A program made the translations under genes and the position numbers. A DNA stretch of 64,000 bases from assembly GCA_029783825.1 (NCBI GenBank), contig JAREIK010001718.1, forward strand, positions 1,007,898-1,071,897, read 5' to 3'. The stretch's first letter is position 1. Every line of letters begins with the position of its first letter. The stretch is from Sapria himalayana. Lineage: Eukaryota; Streptophyta; Magnoliopsida; Malpighiales; Rafflesiaceae. Below, piece after piece: positions 35,092 through 49,445 of the stretch. The notes beneath the pieces are model-generated. The model was not told the DNA's origin, made no database searches, and saw only the letters and a program-made list of their open reading frames with translations.

Positions 35092-38000
35092 CTGCCACAA
35101 CACAGTTTTAATTCTCGTAAACGGAACGGATGGTTTTTTTAAAAAAAAAAAAATCAAGCATAAGTCGAGCAGCTTCCCCTCACCAGCCTATTAAGAGCCT
35201 TCTCCTCTTCAAGAAAAACCGTTTCCTACAGAGATTCGATGATCAGTTGTCAGGTAATTTAATCTCTATCATGCAATTTTCTTAAACAGATTTCTAAAGA
35301 ATCGTGCCTGTTCCTCATATTTCTCGATGTCCGGATACAAAGCGGCAATAAGTGCATCGTAATTTGGATCGTCTCTCAGAGAGCGGCGACTAGGGCAATG
35401 TGTTCGGCACGCAGGGCACTCTCTGTTCCTGAAATGAAAAATCACAAAAAACAACCAGTGTCGAATTAAAAAAATTTCTACCAGATGTTGATAAGAACGA
35501 TTTCGGGACTACCCGAGCCGCATAGATTTGTCGATGCATTCTCTGCAGAATCGGTGCAAACACTCCATCATTGTTCTGGTTTTCCGTATGATCCCTAGAC
35601 ACACACAACGGCATCATCCAAATGTTCTCAACCTTTATCATCTCCATCAAAATTCATTCTTTCTTGATAATATCATAATGGACCCTATCGGTTCTTGCAT
35701 GCTAATCAATACAATATTCTCTTATATTGTTATATATTCACTCAATCAAAGTCCACTTCTCCTTTCCCAACTGCCTTTGCTCATGTTTCAGCAATTTACT
35801 CATCAATCTATTATATTAAATAACTTATCAATTTTAAATATATTTTCGGTGATGGTCGTGCTTTAGGATGCTTTTTTTTTTTTTTGTAATTATTTCTCAC
35901 ATTGTTTTTATAAATTTTAATAAATTTTAAAAAGTTTGTACCTAGAAGACAAGTCTCCATAGCACAATACACCTCTATCAATCTTAATTTTAAAATCTTC
36001 ATAATTTTTCCTCTCCTATGAGCTGTAATCTTCAAAATTCAAAGAATTAATATGATAAGTCTCGGATGCAAGATTACATACCTACCATCCCCATACGAAA
36101 ATGCTTATCATTACACCGATACACATCTATCAATCTTCATTTAACTATGTGATTTTAATCATATATTCTGTCTTTTTAAAGAAAGTCTAATTTTATTAAT
36201 AAACAAAAGATATAATGTAATATTGTGTGCAGGTGCGTGCGAGCGCGCATGTGTGTGTGTGTGTGTGTGTTAAAACACCTCTTCTTAATTGATACAGCTC
36301 CAATATATAACTATAAACAAAAATAGAGAAATAAAAAAAATAATTTCAGCATCCCTATCAAATTGATACATATAACTCCAACATAGCAATAATAATAAAA
36401 ATTCAGATTTCTTTTTATACTTATATAAAAATATTCACAAGTTAATCACATGTAAAAAAACATAAACAGAATAAATAGAAATAGTAGACAATTCTATATT
36501 AGGAATACATACTAGGTCTGACAACTAAGAGCATGTAGTGGCCAATTTCAATTAAAATGCCTGATAATTTCATGTAGTGACCAATTTCAATTAAAATACC
36601 CAATAAATTTATCAAGATTATAATCTTTGCATAGAATATCAAGTTTAGGCTTAGGCAGCATTTTCACACATCTGAATATGTGAAGAGCAATATTTATCTG
36701 TAATTGACATAAAAAATTTAAGAAACCACTTCCTAAAGTAATAACAAGAGAGATTCAATTTGATGATTATCAAATAGTCACGTTTCTCTCAAAGTCAACT
36801 AAGGAATCATTAGAGACTACAAGAAACAGACTGTTTCAAACAATAAATGAACAAGGAGGATATCCCAAATGATTAAATTTTATCAAAAAATTCAAAGCAT
36901 ATTTTCTTTGAGATAGATTCATCCCATTTATGGAAATAACTACTCATCATCACAAGCAAATACAAGTCTCTAAGTGTATTTCATCTAAAATTGAATATAC
37001 AAGAAATTATTAAATTGGGTAGAGTTCAACTAATCTTTACTAGTAGGAATAAGATAATCAACATGTGCAAGAACCAAAATAAGGTTATAATTTAAATTTA
37101 TCTGATGAAAAAAAAGTAACTTTAAACGGATTAATAAAACTTTAAAGAAACCACAGCAAAAGAAAATCTCTTAATATAAACTCCAAGTGACTGCGTTGCC
37201 CCAAACATAATTTACTACAATTCGACAAACCAAATTTAATCTCTTTTGTCTGGACACAAAAATTAGGCATCAGATTCATAAAAAATTTTCTTCTTGCAAT
37301 TCCCGTAAAAAAAAAAAAAGAAGTATACTTGTTATATCTAGCCAAATAACTAATCAAAGATGAATAAAAATAATAGATCAAAAAAAAAAACATGGTACAG
37401 ATCATCTTAGCTGCGAGAGAAACAATATTATAGTGCTTACTCCAAATAATAGTGTAGAATTTCTCACTACAAGCATACCTTGCAGACTATCTGCCTTACT
37501 ATCAAGTTCAATTTTGAAAGTGAACACACACCTACAGCTAAAAAATTTTTCGAAATTCTAGGATATTAAATCCCAAATACCAGAAACATGAAGGACATCC
37601 ATTTCATTTAGGATTGATTGGTGCAATTGTAGATAAGAAGTGCCAGCAATACTCTTAACAGAGAATACAAAAAATAAGAATGACAAGATAATAAAAAATA
37701 CATAGAAAGATCGTGATCAATGTGACTTTATTCTTTCTAGAGAACAATCAAGGATGAAAATCTGATTCATTTTTTATGAAATCAGCTGACTCATCGAAGC
37801 ATTGACTATTGAAATAAAAGGTGTTCAAATAAGACCCACGACAAATAAAATAAAAAAATATTGAGTTGCTATAGTGTTAATATATGGCTTAGATTCTCTT
37901 ACCCTTTGAAAACATAATCTGGCTCATGATGCAACAGGAATCATATGTTTCCACAAGGGACAAACATGGAGAAAGAGGGAAGCAATGAGCAAGACACACT

Positions 38001-41000
38001 GATATCATAGTCACAACCAAGGAAAAATTTAATCCTAATTTTGATGATAAAGATGTGTGCTTATGAAGTGACAATGTACATTGTAAACATGGTGTTGAAA
38101 GGGAGTCACGGCACACACGTGATGGTCGTAGAAGAGACATGTGCAATGGTGACCGAAAATAGAGGTGAAATTAGCACGGCGTGGTCTAGGATAGTGCCAG
38201 GACTTGGATCGGGTCAGCTCAAGACACGGTTTGTGCTGAGCTGAGGTGGAGCCAGTCGTGCCTGGTGTGGGGCAAGACACAACTCTCATACCTAGCCCAT
38301 TGGCACTGTCCACAAGCACGATGACCCATGATCGATAATGGGTGGGTCACAATTTATGGCTTGGATTAAAAAAAAAAACAGCCAAGTAAGCTGGCTTCGA
38401 CTTACATTACATGGCATTGATGTTCGACTACCTGTTATGTTTTCACGTAACAAATTCTGACAGCGTTGCCTTTAAAAAAAATATTTAAAAAAAAAAATTT
38501 GAAGCCGTCAAATGTGTTTCCAAAGGCTACAAGCCATAATCCGAAGCCTGTCATATTTTTGACATATATATTATTAAAAAAATAAAATATATATTTTCTT
38601 TAAATATAAAATTATATATAAAAAATAGAAATTTCTTGAATCATTCTGTATTTTCTGATTCTCTCATGTCATGTTGCTCTCTCTCCTCCTCGAGTGCTTC
38701 TACTCTTGCTATTTTTGTATTGTTGTAATATTTATCTATATGCAGTACAACTACAAATTCTAGTAGAAAGCAGTGCAAGGAAAAATTAATTTCAACAAAA
38801 TGATTGTGATTATAGTACAGATTTTTGTATTAGTTTTTACGTTTTTTATCAGAATTTTTTAAATTAGAAAAATTAATAAATACTATAAATTATGAATTTA
38901 ACAACAATAAATTTGACGTAATCAAGTAAATATAGGTAATAATAATTATACCAAAAGATCTAAGATCAAAACTAAATTTTCTCTAATAACCTCAACTTAA
39001 ACTAATTTCCCACCAAAAAAAATAAAAAATTAGATGAACTTCGACAGCATTAACTTACTTTAAGATAATAAAAAAAATTAGAAATATCAAATAAAAATTA
39101 GCATAATTTATATATTGTCAAAAAAACTATAAATAAATGAGTGCGCGTGACATTAGTCACCTTAAGAGATAATCTGATCGATGTATCAAAAAACATAATA
39201 TGTTAGATTCCAAGTAAACCCACATGAATGGTAGCATTTTTCAAATTATATCTAGATCACATTCGTCGATCTCATTCATATATCATAGTGATTTTGCTAG
39301 AAAATGAGTGACCAAGCTAATTATGATTATAGTTTTTCTGATTAGATTATTAGAGAATTCTAAATTAGTCAGTATTATAGAGATTTACTTCTAATCTACT
39401 TATCATATAATTCATAGGTTAATAAATAATTAATAATAAATATAATTAATTGATATTCATGTCATTCGATATCTAAACTAATCATAACTATACATTCACA
39501 TGTCTTAATGTTCATCATATAGATTTAAAATAAAAACTTAATAAAAAAATTTTATGATTTTTTTTATCCTCATAATAGCTCTGCCACATATGTGTGTATG
39601 ACAGATAATTATGAAATATAATATTTAAAATAAAATTTTTAATAACACATTTGATATTATTTCTAATAATAAAGTTACAATTAATATATTTGTTAAAACT
39701 ATTATAAAAGAATCGTTATGTGAAATTTTTCATGTTAGATATATATGTCACATAATCAACTTGATAGTACAGACAAGAATAAAAAGTATTTATCATATTA
39801 AAAAAATATTAAATTTACTAAAATACCTTAAGATAATAAATAACAAAAGTTCAACAATTTTTGTTTATCAACAGATCTAAAAAAAATTTAATAGATATGA
39901 AATATCATTAAAATTACATCTACGTGATATTAAAATCATGTGTTGGATACCAACACGCGATATCTAACTACGTCAATAATAAAAAATAATAAATTTATTA
40001 TTAATGATTTTAACGAAAATGTAAGAATTTTTTTTATGAAATTTTTGAATATTTTGTATTACACGAATAATATGTACTCATATGTTTATACTTCTATCAC
40101 TTGTATGACACTTAAGTACATATATAACATTAATAATATATTTAAGAAGTATAGAGACAACCTTATATTTAATATCATGACTATTGAGATAAAAATTAAA
40201 TATATAAAATATTAATTCTTCATTTCATCACTTTATTATGTTTGTCTGTCATAATCATAAGATTGAGATGAAAGAAATATAAAATATTTTAACATAAATA
40301 TCTATTTATATTAACTAATTTATTTATATATTACGATACTAAGTATGATAATTATAATTAGACTTCAAATATGAATATGGACACTATATTCAAAAATGAT
40401 GACTTTCCTATTTAGTTAACTACATACAAATGACGGAGTAATCTATAAAATATGAGCGAGATATTTAGATACATATATTTTAATTATTATTATATCCTAT
40501 TATATGATGATAATAAAAATATGAATATTTTGTTTTGTTAAAAAACATATAAATCTACATATCTTACGATATCTAAGATGACACATGATACATTGATTCA
40601 TTCGATGTCTAACATAACATCGAAATTTATCTTTTTATGACAAAATATTATTGCAAATAAGAAATCAAAATTATGACCAAATATAATAGAGATATTTACA
40701 TGCAAGTAGATGTGTCAATCAGGTCATAGGACCTAGTCACAACTTGAGGTACGACTTGATTTAGTCGTTTCTAGATTGACACAGCATGATCCAAAATCAT
40801 GTTTGATCCTAAATCATGCCACCCCATGGCACAGTTCATATCATGCTAGGCCAGCATGAGCCATTCCTCTTGCCAAAAGAGGAACAATCTATTTTCTTGG
40901 CCCAAAAGGAATGGCCTACCAGCCTAGATATGTCAAATGGGTCAGGCCAAGTTGGCCCCGCTCATTTTTTGGTTGCCCAATCAAGTTACCGTGTCCTTCC

Positions 41001-44000
41001 GTGCCAAGCACGGCACGGCTTGAGAAGTGCCGACCCGACATTGCCCGACATGGTGCTCAAGCCCAACTCATACCCGGGTCGTGTCAGGCCATGCCTGGAC
41101 TTGTTGGGTCCTGCCAATTTTTCCAACTAGATTTAAAAAAATAGTTAGATCCCCAAGTCGATTTACCGTGCCACGAGTCAGGCTAGCCCGGCCCACTGCA
41201 CGGTTCCAAACCATGCTAGACCGGCACAGTTAAATCAGGTCGTGCCCGAGCCGCTCAACCCGTTTGACACATTTATACTAGCCTATCCACCCGCCAACCT
41301 AGGACCAACGAGGGATCACGAGTAAAATCCTATTGGATGACTACCCAATGGGGCAGTCATAATTTTAAAAAAAATAATCAATCAAGTAAATCAAATCTTG
41401 CTTAAGTTACCAATTGCAATTGGCTAACCATATAAGCTAACCAACAATTGCATTATCACGCAACAAGTTTTGCAACAAATGTTCAGCACGGTCTAGCACA
41501 ACACAGGAATTATACCGCATCGTGTCTGGTACAGTATGATGCCAAGGCTTTGCCTAGCAAAAATGGGCAATGTTGGCAAAACACAGTACAACCCATTTAA
41601 CACTTGTACATATATGAAAGATTAGAAAAATATGAGATTGAACATTCATGATAAGACATAAAAGTTAATGGCGTATAATAATTCAATGAAACATTAAAAT
41701 TATTAATGTCACCACTAACGTTACTTTCAGACACTTACATGAAGCTGATGATTTGTATTTGTATCCATACTATTATACAAGTGCTATAGATATAAATTGA
41801 TGATTTTTATGATTTTTTATTTTTTTTCATATGATATAAAATAAATTATTATGTATGTATGTATATCTTATTTTGCTCATGATAATAAAATAAATTATTT
41901 TTCATTAAACACTTGTTTTTTTAATTAAGCCAAATGTCAGTTTTTTTTTAGTTATTTATTTAATTTTAATTCATCTAAATATAATATTTTCAATAAATAA
42001 TAAATTAAAATATAAAAAATATTAATTAGATTTCTAGCTAAAATCAACGTGACCCAGCATGGATATGCCCCACAACAAGCCAAATGGGATGTGTCGGGCC
42101 TGATAGATTGACAATCATGTCCTACCCAGTATAACATGGTGGCCCAACTTCAGCCACAAAGAAATAGAAAGAGTCTGCATGGTACGGTCTATTTGACACC
42201 TCTAGATGCAAGCACTTGTGTTGGTGATAACAAAAGCCCACATGGTTGAGGGGCAGCAAGCACGAGCAATAATAAGTACATAATGATGACATATGATGGA
42301 GGAAAATAGTAACGCATGGTAGCATGAGGTGGCATTTTGGATAGAAACAATACATAGAAGTGATGAAAGGTGGTACACAATAGTGCACGGTGAGAATTTG
42401 AATAAACCCCTAATTAAGGTTTCAACAAATTTTTAAAATAAGTAAAAATTAGAATTTGCAAAAAAAAAACTTAATTAGGTTAAATTTTTATTTCTGCTCA
42501 AATTAACCACAATTTTATGGTATAATATATAGAAAGATTATTATTATTAAGGTAGAAATAGAAGAATTTAAATTTAGTATACTCGCTATCAGAGTATGAG
42601 TTATATCATAGATAATTATTGAATATTATATCAACAAAGAAAAAAAGTTAATACAATATCAAGCACGATAAATTGACAATCAGGGTCACTCTCATGTGTC
42701 ATAATAGAATTCATCCCTCATGACTCTCACTAACTAGAGAGGAGAATAAAAAACTTCTCTCAAATAATAGCAAATTTTCTCTTCTTTTAAGAATTATTGA
42801 TTATTTTACTCGTACACTCACTTCAAAATCTATAATTATTAATATAAAAATTAATATTAAATAATTGATAATCATATCATATTTATTAAATTTTTTCTTG
42901 CTCTAAAAATATAACTGTAGCGTATTACAAATATTCAAAAATTGAATATGACAATACTCAGCTTGAGTTTCCCTTAGTTCTAGTGTCTTGCTTTTATAGA
43001 GGTGACTTGTTCTATGAAAAATATCAATTTATCATATATAATATATATACTTAATATTTATATAGAAATTAATTTTTTAGATTGTACTCTAGTAGATATT
43101 CTTATTAATTCATGTACTAATTTTATTTCTAATATAATTCATCCAATTAACTCAACAACTTATAGGAAAGTTATAAGACAGTATTTTTTTTGAATATAAA
43201 CAATTTGCACATAAAATATGTAGTCGATATAGTTAATAATTTCATAAATTCTCTTTCACAAGTTCACATTCATACAGCTCTTTATATACTGAGGTATGTG
43301 AAGAAATCTCAAATAATTAAATCTATTTTTAGTGATTATTAAAACTTTCAATTGGTTGGATATTCAAATTTTATTTAAGCTTTTATTCATGTATAAGTCT
43401 CAAAAACTCAAAATGAACCAAAAAGAGATCAACATCAATATTTTATACTTTACTGAGATGCAACCTTATCTCCTAAAAAATAAAATATATATCATTGTTA
43501 TAATATTTAGCATAGTAATAAAATTTAGCCTGATAATGATAATTACTTATAATATACTTTGAATATGTCATCTACGCGATGAGATTAAATATGCATTATT
43601 TTTTCCTAAAATATTTTACTATGATTATCATACAATAAGGCATATAGCTTCTATTTCGATATCTCATGGGCAGATAAAATATATATAAATAAATTATGAT
43701 CTCAAGAAAAAAGATTAATGATATAATCATTATTACAGCATACATTTAAATAAAAGATCAAAGTATGTATATATCTTCATGAAAGTTTTGAAAATGCTTC
43801 AACTTATATTTCTTTTCACAAAATTTATTTTTGTGAACTTATATGCTATATGCATCAACTTAACAAGTGGTGTTGCAATTTTTAAAAATATTATTTTTGA
43901 GTTTTTGTAATTTTAATGGGATCTGACATATGAGTTGCCCTCAATCACTTTTATCTATTATATAAGTATTTAACATATTAATTTTATTAGAGTATTATTT

Positions 44001-47000
44001 ATATTTATTAACATTATTTTGTAATATGACATCACAATGATATGGGCCATAAGAAAATATGCATCCTTGTGATCAAGGGAGGGTGTTAAAATATAATCTA
44101 CATCAAAAAAATTCCAAGTTATTATTATGTTAATATGTGGCTTCAATTATCAAGGAGAAAAATTCAACGCAAGTCCAATTTATATTACACCTCTTGGAGT
44201 ACACAAAAATTATTTTTTTTTATATCTTTCATCTTTAGTAGGGGCCTAGGAACTAATAATCATTAGTGTTGTGACGTCAATATTGGTTGAATATAAATGG
44301 TTGAACAATCTAACATCTCAATTTCAGTTAAGACTAGATGACTACTAATATCTAGTTCTATGATCTCAATGTTGTCCATGTAAAAAATATTTTGCAAATC
44401 ATCATGTGAATCAATTATTATATCATTCAAAATATGTAAAATAACAAAAAAAGATAAATAATCAAAAAATCAATTAAACACTCAACTGAATTAGATAAGT
44501 CTAATCATAGAAGAAAAGAACACACAAATCATCTTATTTAGTATCAAAAAAAAATCTTACAATAAATTCTTTTGATTTTGTAAAATAAAATTAATAGTAT
44601 GAAAAATAAAATTTAAATTGAGTTGTTAATTGTTTAATAATATACCTCATAAATATTATAATATTCAAGTATCTACCAATAAAAATAACTCAACTAAAAT
44701 ATTAAGTTTAATGTTGTCGCACTCAAATTTGATATAATTTATAATTAAATATGTCAACATTCAAAGAACAAATAAAAAGATAACAAAAAATATTTATAGA
44801 ACTTTAAGTATTTATTGTTTTTTTACTAGAGAGAAAATTTACATATTCATCACTAGTAAAAGTCATGATAAGGAAGAATTTTGTAAGGATCACTCTATGA
44901 ATTCAACAATCATCCTATCTCTCACAACAATCTACAATACTCTCTTTTCTATATTTCTCTTGCTATAATGTGTGAAAGATACTAAGGATTTCTTGCATCT
45001 CTTTCTTCAATGACTGATACAATTCCTACCCCTTATGATGTGTATGTTGTAACTCTATACTAGGTCACTGTTTACATTATTCAAATTGTAGCATTCAAAA
45101 GAGATCTCTAACTCTTATTACAAGGCATATAAGATAAGAAAGCACACTAATATTTTATATCTTATATGTCATATTTATGTGAGTAAAAATTTATTCAATC
45201 TAATTCAGTCAGAATTTTGGAGATCTAACAAAGTTAAAACTAAAGATTGTTAAAAATATTTAATTCTCTTTATTAATAATTTACCTATTTTTACTTTATT
45301 TTTGAGACATCTCGATTTTTTTTCAATTAATAGCTTCAACATATATTGTAATGATCATGTGATCATACACTAGTATTTATATGCTAAAATACTCCAAAAT
45401 AAAATTACAATATATATATATATATATTATTGAAATTACTAGAATAATTATCTATCATATAAATATTTTAAGATATTTCTGAAAATATATGATTTTAACT
45501 ATCAACTACATGATCAACTAAAAATCTTTTGATCATTTCTTATTATGTACATTTTTAGAAATTACAGTTTTACAATAGACTATTTTGTATACCTTACAAA
45601 ATTTATAGGAGTATATATTTTGCTCATAACTCTTCTCAATACATAATAAGATAATATGAATATGATAGAATATGCATTTCTTTATATGAATAACACCCAA
45701 AAAAATACATGTATTATTTATTTGAGGATGATAATGTATTAGTAAGTGATAATTTTATCCTTTTGAGCAAGATTGATTCTTTAACGAATCTAAACTATAT
45801 AATAATTTAGAACTTAGAAGTGACATGTAAATTTATTAATCTTTTGTACTCCTCTAGAATTCATTTTTTTCCTCCAACCAAGATAAGGGTCACCCCTCAA
45901 CTATTTTGAAACTTGTCGGAATGCATTATGACAACTTTCATCTAGAGATGTCAAACAAGGCATGTTGTGCAAGCACAGTCAATTTTTTTAGGCTTGTTCG
46001 AAACAACTTCCATGTCGGGCACGATACGATATTTATCAAGAGTCATGTAGTGCTGGCACGATTCTAAAAATAAGCAACCTAGAACAGCTCATCGGCACAC
46101 CTTTTGGCCAGATCGTGCAGGGTCATACCAATCCGGATCAAACAAGCCAGGCAACATGGTTTGTTTCAGCTTAGCCTAGGTTCAGTCCTAGCTAGCATAA
46201 TTCATTCTAGGCTGACATGGGTCAGGCTAGGCTAGACTGGGTTAGGATTGAGCTCTATTTGGGCAACCGGTCCAAAATGGCCCACATGGCTCTGAATCGG
46301 GTCGTGCCCAACATAGCTAAATCGTGTCATGCCTAAACTTCCCGGCCTAATTAACCCCTCTACTTTCATCTTAAATCATCATATGTATCATTAGATATAA
46401 AACATTTAAAAAACATAAGTTTATTCTAGTCTAAACTATAAATAAGTTAGAAGCTAGGCAAGTTAATCACTCAAGAGTTCAAGTTTATTCTTAGAGAAAC
46501 AGACATGTACAACTTGTTCATAACAAAGAAAATTCTCATTATAAGTTAGTAGATCTAATTATTTTGATTTTAATCTTCTAATTACTCTAAAAAAAATAAG
46601 TGGTAATCATGCATTTCTTGCATTCAATCATTTCTCTATTTATTTTTTATTAATTTATTAATGATACTAGGATACTCATATTTTCTTGTGAGACAACATT
46701 AAAGAATATATTATAGCATAATAGAAAAGATAAATATAATTCACGGTAATATAACTTAGAAACTAATATATCAACATTCGAAAAAAAATTTGTTAATTAC
46801 ATATAAGTGTCACTATAAAGAATAAACTTAATGGTATGGTAAATTATCAAAAAATAAATTTATTAATTTTTCACATTAATTATCAAAATATTTCAACAAA
46901 ATTTATTGACTTTTGACATTAATTATCAAAATATTTTTTTATTAATGACCAAGATGATCTTAGATCGATTAATTATACAAATTGTAACTTCCAACAGATA

Positions 47001-49398
47001 AATGATATATTAATTAAAAATAAAAAATATATTTCTTCTGCAAAACATAATTCGAGTCCAGAGAAAATACTAGTTTTAGCTTGTAGATTACATTAGACCT
47101 TATTTGACTTAAAACAGTCACAAAGAACTTAATTTATCATATTTCCAATCATAATTACCTTGTTTTTCATATGTATGTTGTGAATTATTCCTTATTTTCT
47201 AAAAAAAAATTAGATAACAAATTTATTTTATTGATCATATATAATGACTTATGATCTAATTATGTAAAATTATCAATTGAAAATTAATCAAATTTAAAAA
47301 TATCACAAATCATAATTTTAAATAAAAAGTTTTATTTGGGATTGATATGACTTATGATCATATACATATTGCTCATAAAATATGTCTCAGATATTTTCTT
47401 AGAAATTAACCTTTTAAAAATAATTATTTCAAAAATATCATATCAAATATATTTTATACAATAAATATAATTAATTTTTTTTAGAAATTAACCTTTTGAG
47501 TTGTCTTCTTATAGATATGAACTATATCTTATAAAACATTGATCTTTTGTATAATATGAACTCAATTTATTTCTTAAGGGACATAAAAATAATAATAATA
47601 ATTAACTATTTCACTAAAATTAGATCAAATATATCTTATACAACAAATATAATTAATTATTTTTTATATTATCAATAACATATGTGCCTTAAAAATAATT
47701 TTAGTATTTTAATATATTAAATATATATATTTTTTTTTAATATATTAAAAAATATTCAAATTTTAGAATTTTATTTGATTATCAATAACATCTTCGGCTA
47801 ACCACATATTTGAACTCTAGTTAAGTATCAGCTTGGACAAATAAAAGATCCATTAAATTTATTATACTTTTTTAAAATAATTATCTCATAAAAAATTATG
47901 GTGTAGATGCTAATCTCTAAGCCTAGTAATGCATAGAATCCAAAACAATAATCATGAATACTTGTGAGATTCGTTTGATCAGATATCTACTTGTGAAAAT
48001 TAAATTTTTAATTATTTCTCTTATTATTGTTTGCTATGATAATCAAGTGATGAGACATAGTCTCATATCTAATGTATCATTAATGTAAAATACAAAGCCT
48101 TCAAAATATCTCAACTTATTTTTATTTCCTTGTGAATATCACAATTTGATTCTATTTTCTTTTACCTTAATATCCTAGATATTTATATCAATATTAACAC
48201 AACTAGATCAGTGACTAGGTCAGAAAATGCTAGTTCATGATTCATCGATCAAATTGGCAATCAAACCACTATTGAACCAACGATATCATAAATATATATT
48301 TTATATAATATTAAAATTAAAAATATATATTTAAAAAATATAAACAAATTATATAGAAGTTTTGATAACATCTTTTTTGTTCCATTCTATGAATTCCTCC
48401 ACTTATTATAACTTTCTTATATTTTATGTGCATAAAATATAAAAATCTTAAATTATTTATTTGTTTAAAAATTAAATAATATAAATTTATAAAATTAATC
48501 AATTATCATTTACTTGCGTCATAGATCATGGTCAATAAGAATACTTTGTTCTTCTAGTAATGAAAAATCTCATCCAATTAAATATATTTTATTATGGTCT
48601 CTACACATTTTTTATACATATTCAACAATTCTAAAATTTCTGCATGTTTAATGTGTGTTAATATATCGATGGTGTTCTCATAAAAAAGTGTTCTCATCAA
48701 GAATTCATGATGATTAATTATTTTTTGTGAGTACTTATTTTATGAATATTTAGACCATATTGAAAATCTAAAAATTTTAAAAGTTGATGAGATGTATATA
48801 AAATAAGAGTTGATGGCTTGATAAACTATATTTACTTGGGTTCGGGTTACTTATTTCAACCAAGCCGAGTTGCTTTCTTAGCTAAGAGTAGGGGCAGCAG
48901 TGATGTGTGGACAACAAGGGGGCCAATAGGACAACACAAGAAATGAGTGGTAAGAGATGCCAAAACAATGCCATTTAAAAAAATAAATAAATAAATGTTT
49001 GGAAACCAGCAAGCTGCCCTAAAACTAGTTGAATCTGCTAGATGTATCAAGTGAGCAGGTGGCCCAAGTCCAGCATGATACAAAACTAAAACTGTGCCTG
49101 GACAGTGGTTGTGCAAGCAAGCTGCATGGCTCATGTATTGTCGCAACTGGACGAACCTTGTGTCGTGCCAAGATCAACAGATGAGCAATGAAATGTGGCA
49201 GGGGCCACAATTCAAATTTGCAGCCGTTTTACAATGGCTGCTTACAGCCAACCCACAATATAGCAGCCTATCACTAACATGTCGGCCACAACAGATAAAT
49301 AAATAAATAGATATACCGATCTAATCTAATCTGATGGATTTCAGCCAACAGCTATTTGGAAAAAATCCTATGGCTATCAATTTTCTATTAAAAAAACA

Positions 49399-49445
<47 letters not shown>

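Noticed and set aside
35390..35650. Minus-strand frame crossing the RING1 exon/intron boundary
   Set aside because: It reads the RING exon in the wrong frame; the correct frame gives [10 protein letters not shown] with canonical splice sites.
35528..35866. Plus-strand 112-codon frame
   Set aside because: It is antisense to the central RING exon and runs into AT-rich intron with no recognisable domain.
40816..41233. Overlapping open frames of 68-104 codons in a GC-rich stretch
   Set aside because: They lie wholly in hAT end sequence with repeated GGCACGG/CGTGCC motifs, are open only because of base composition, and show no conserved domain.
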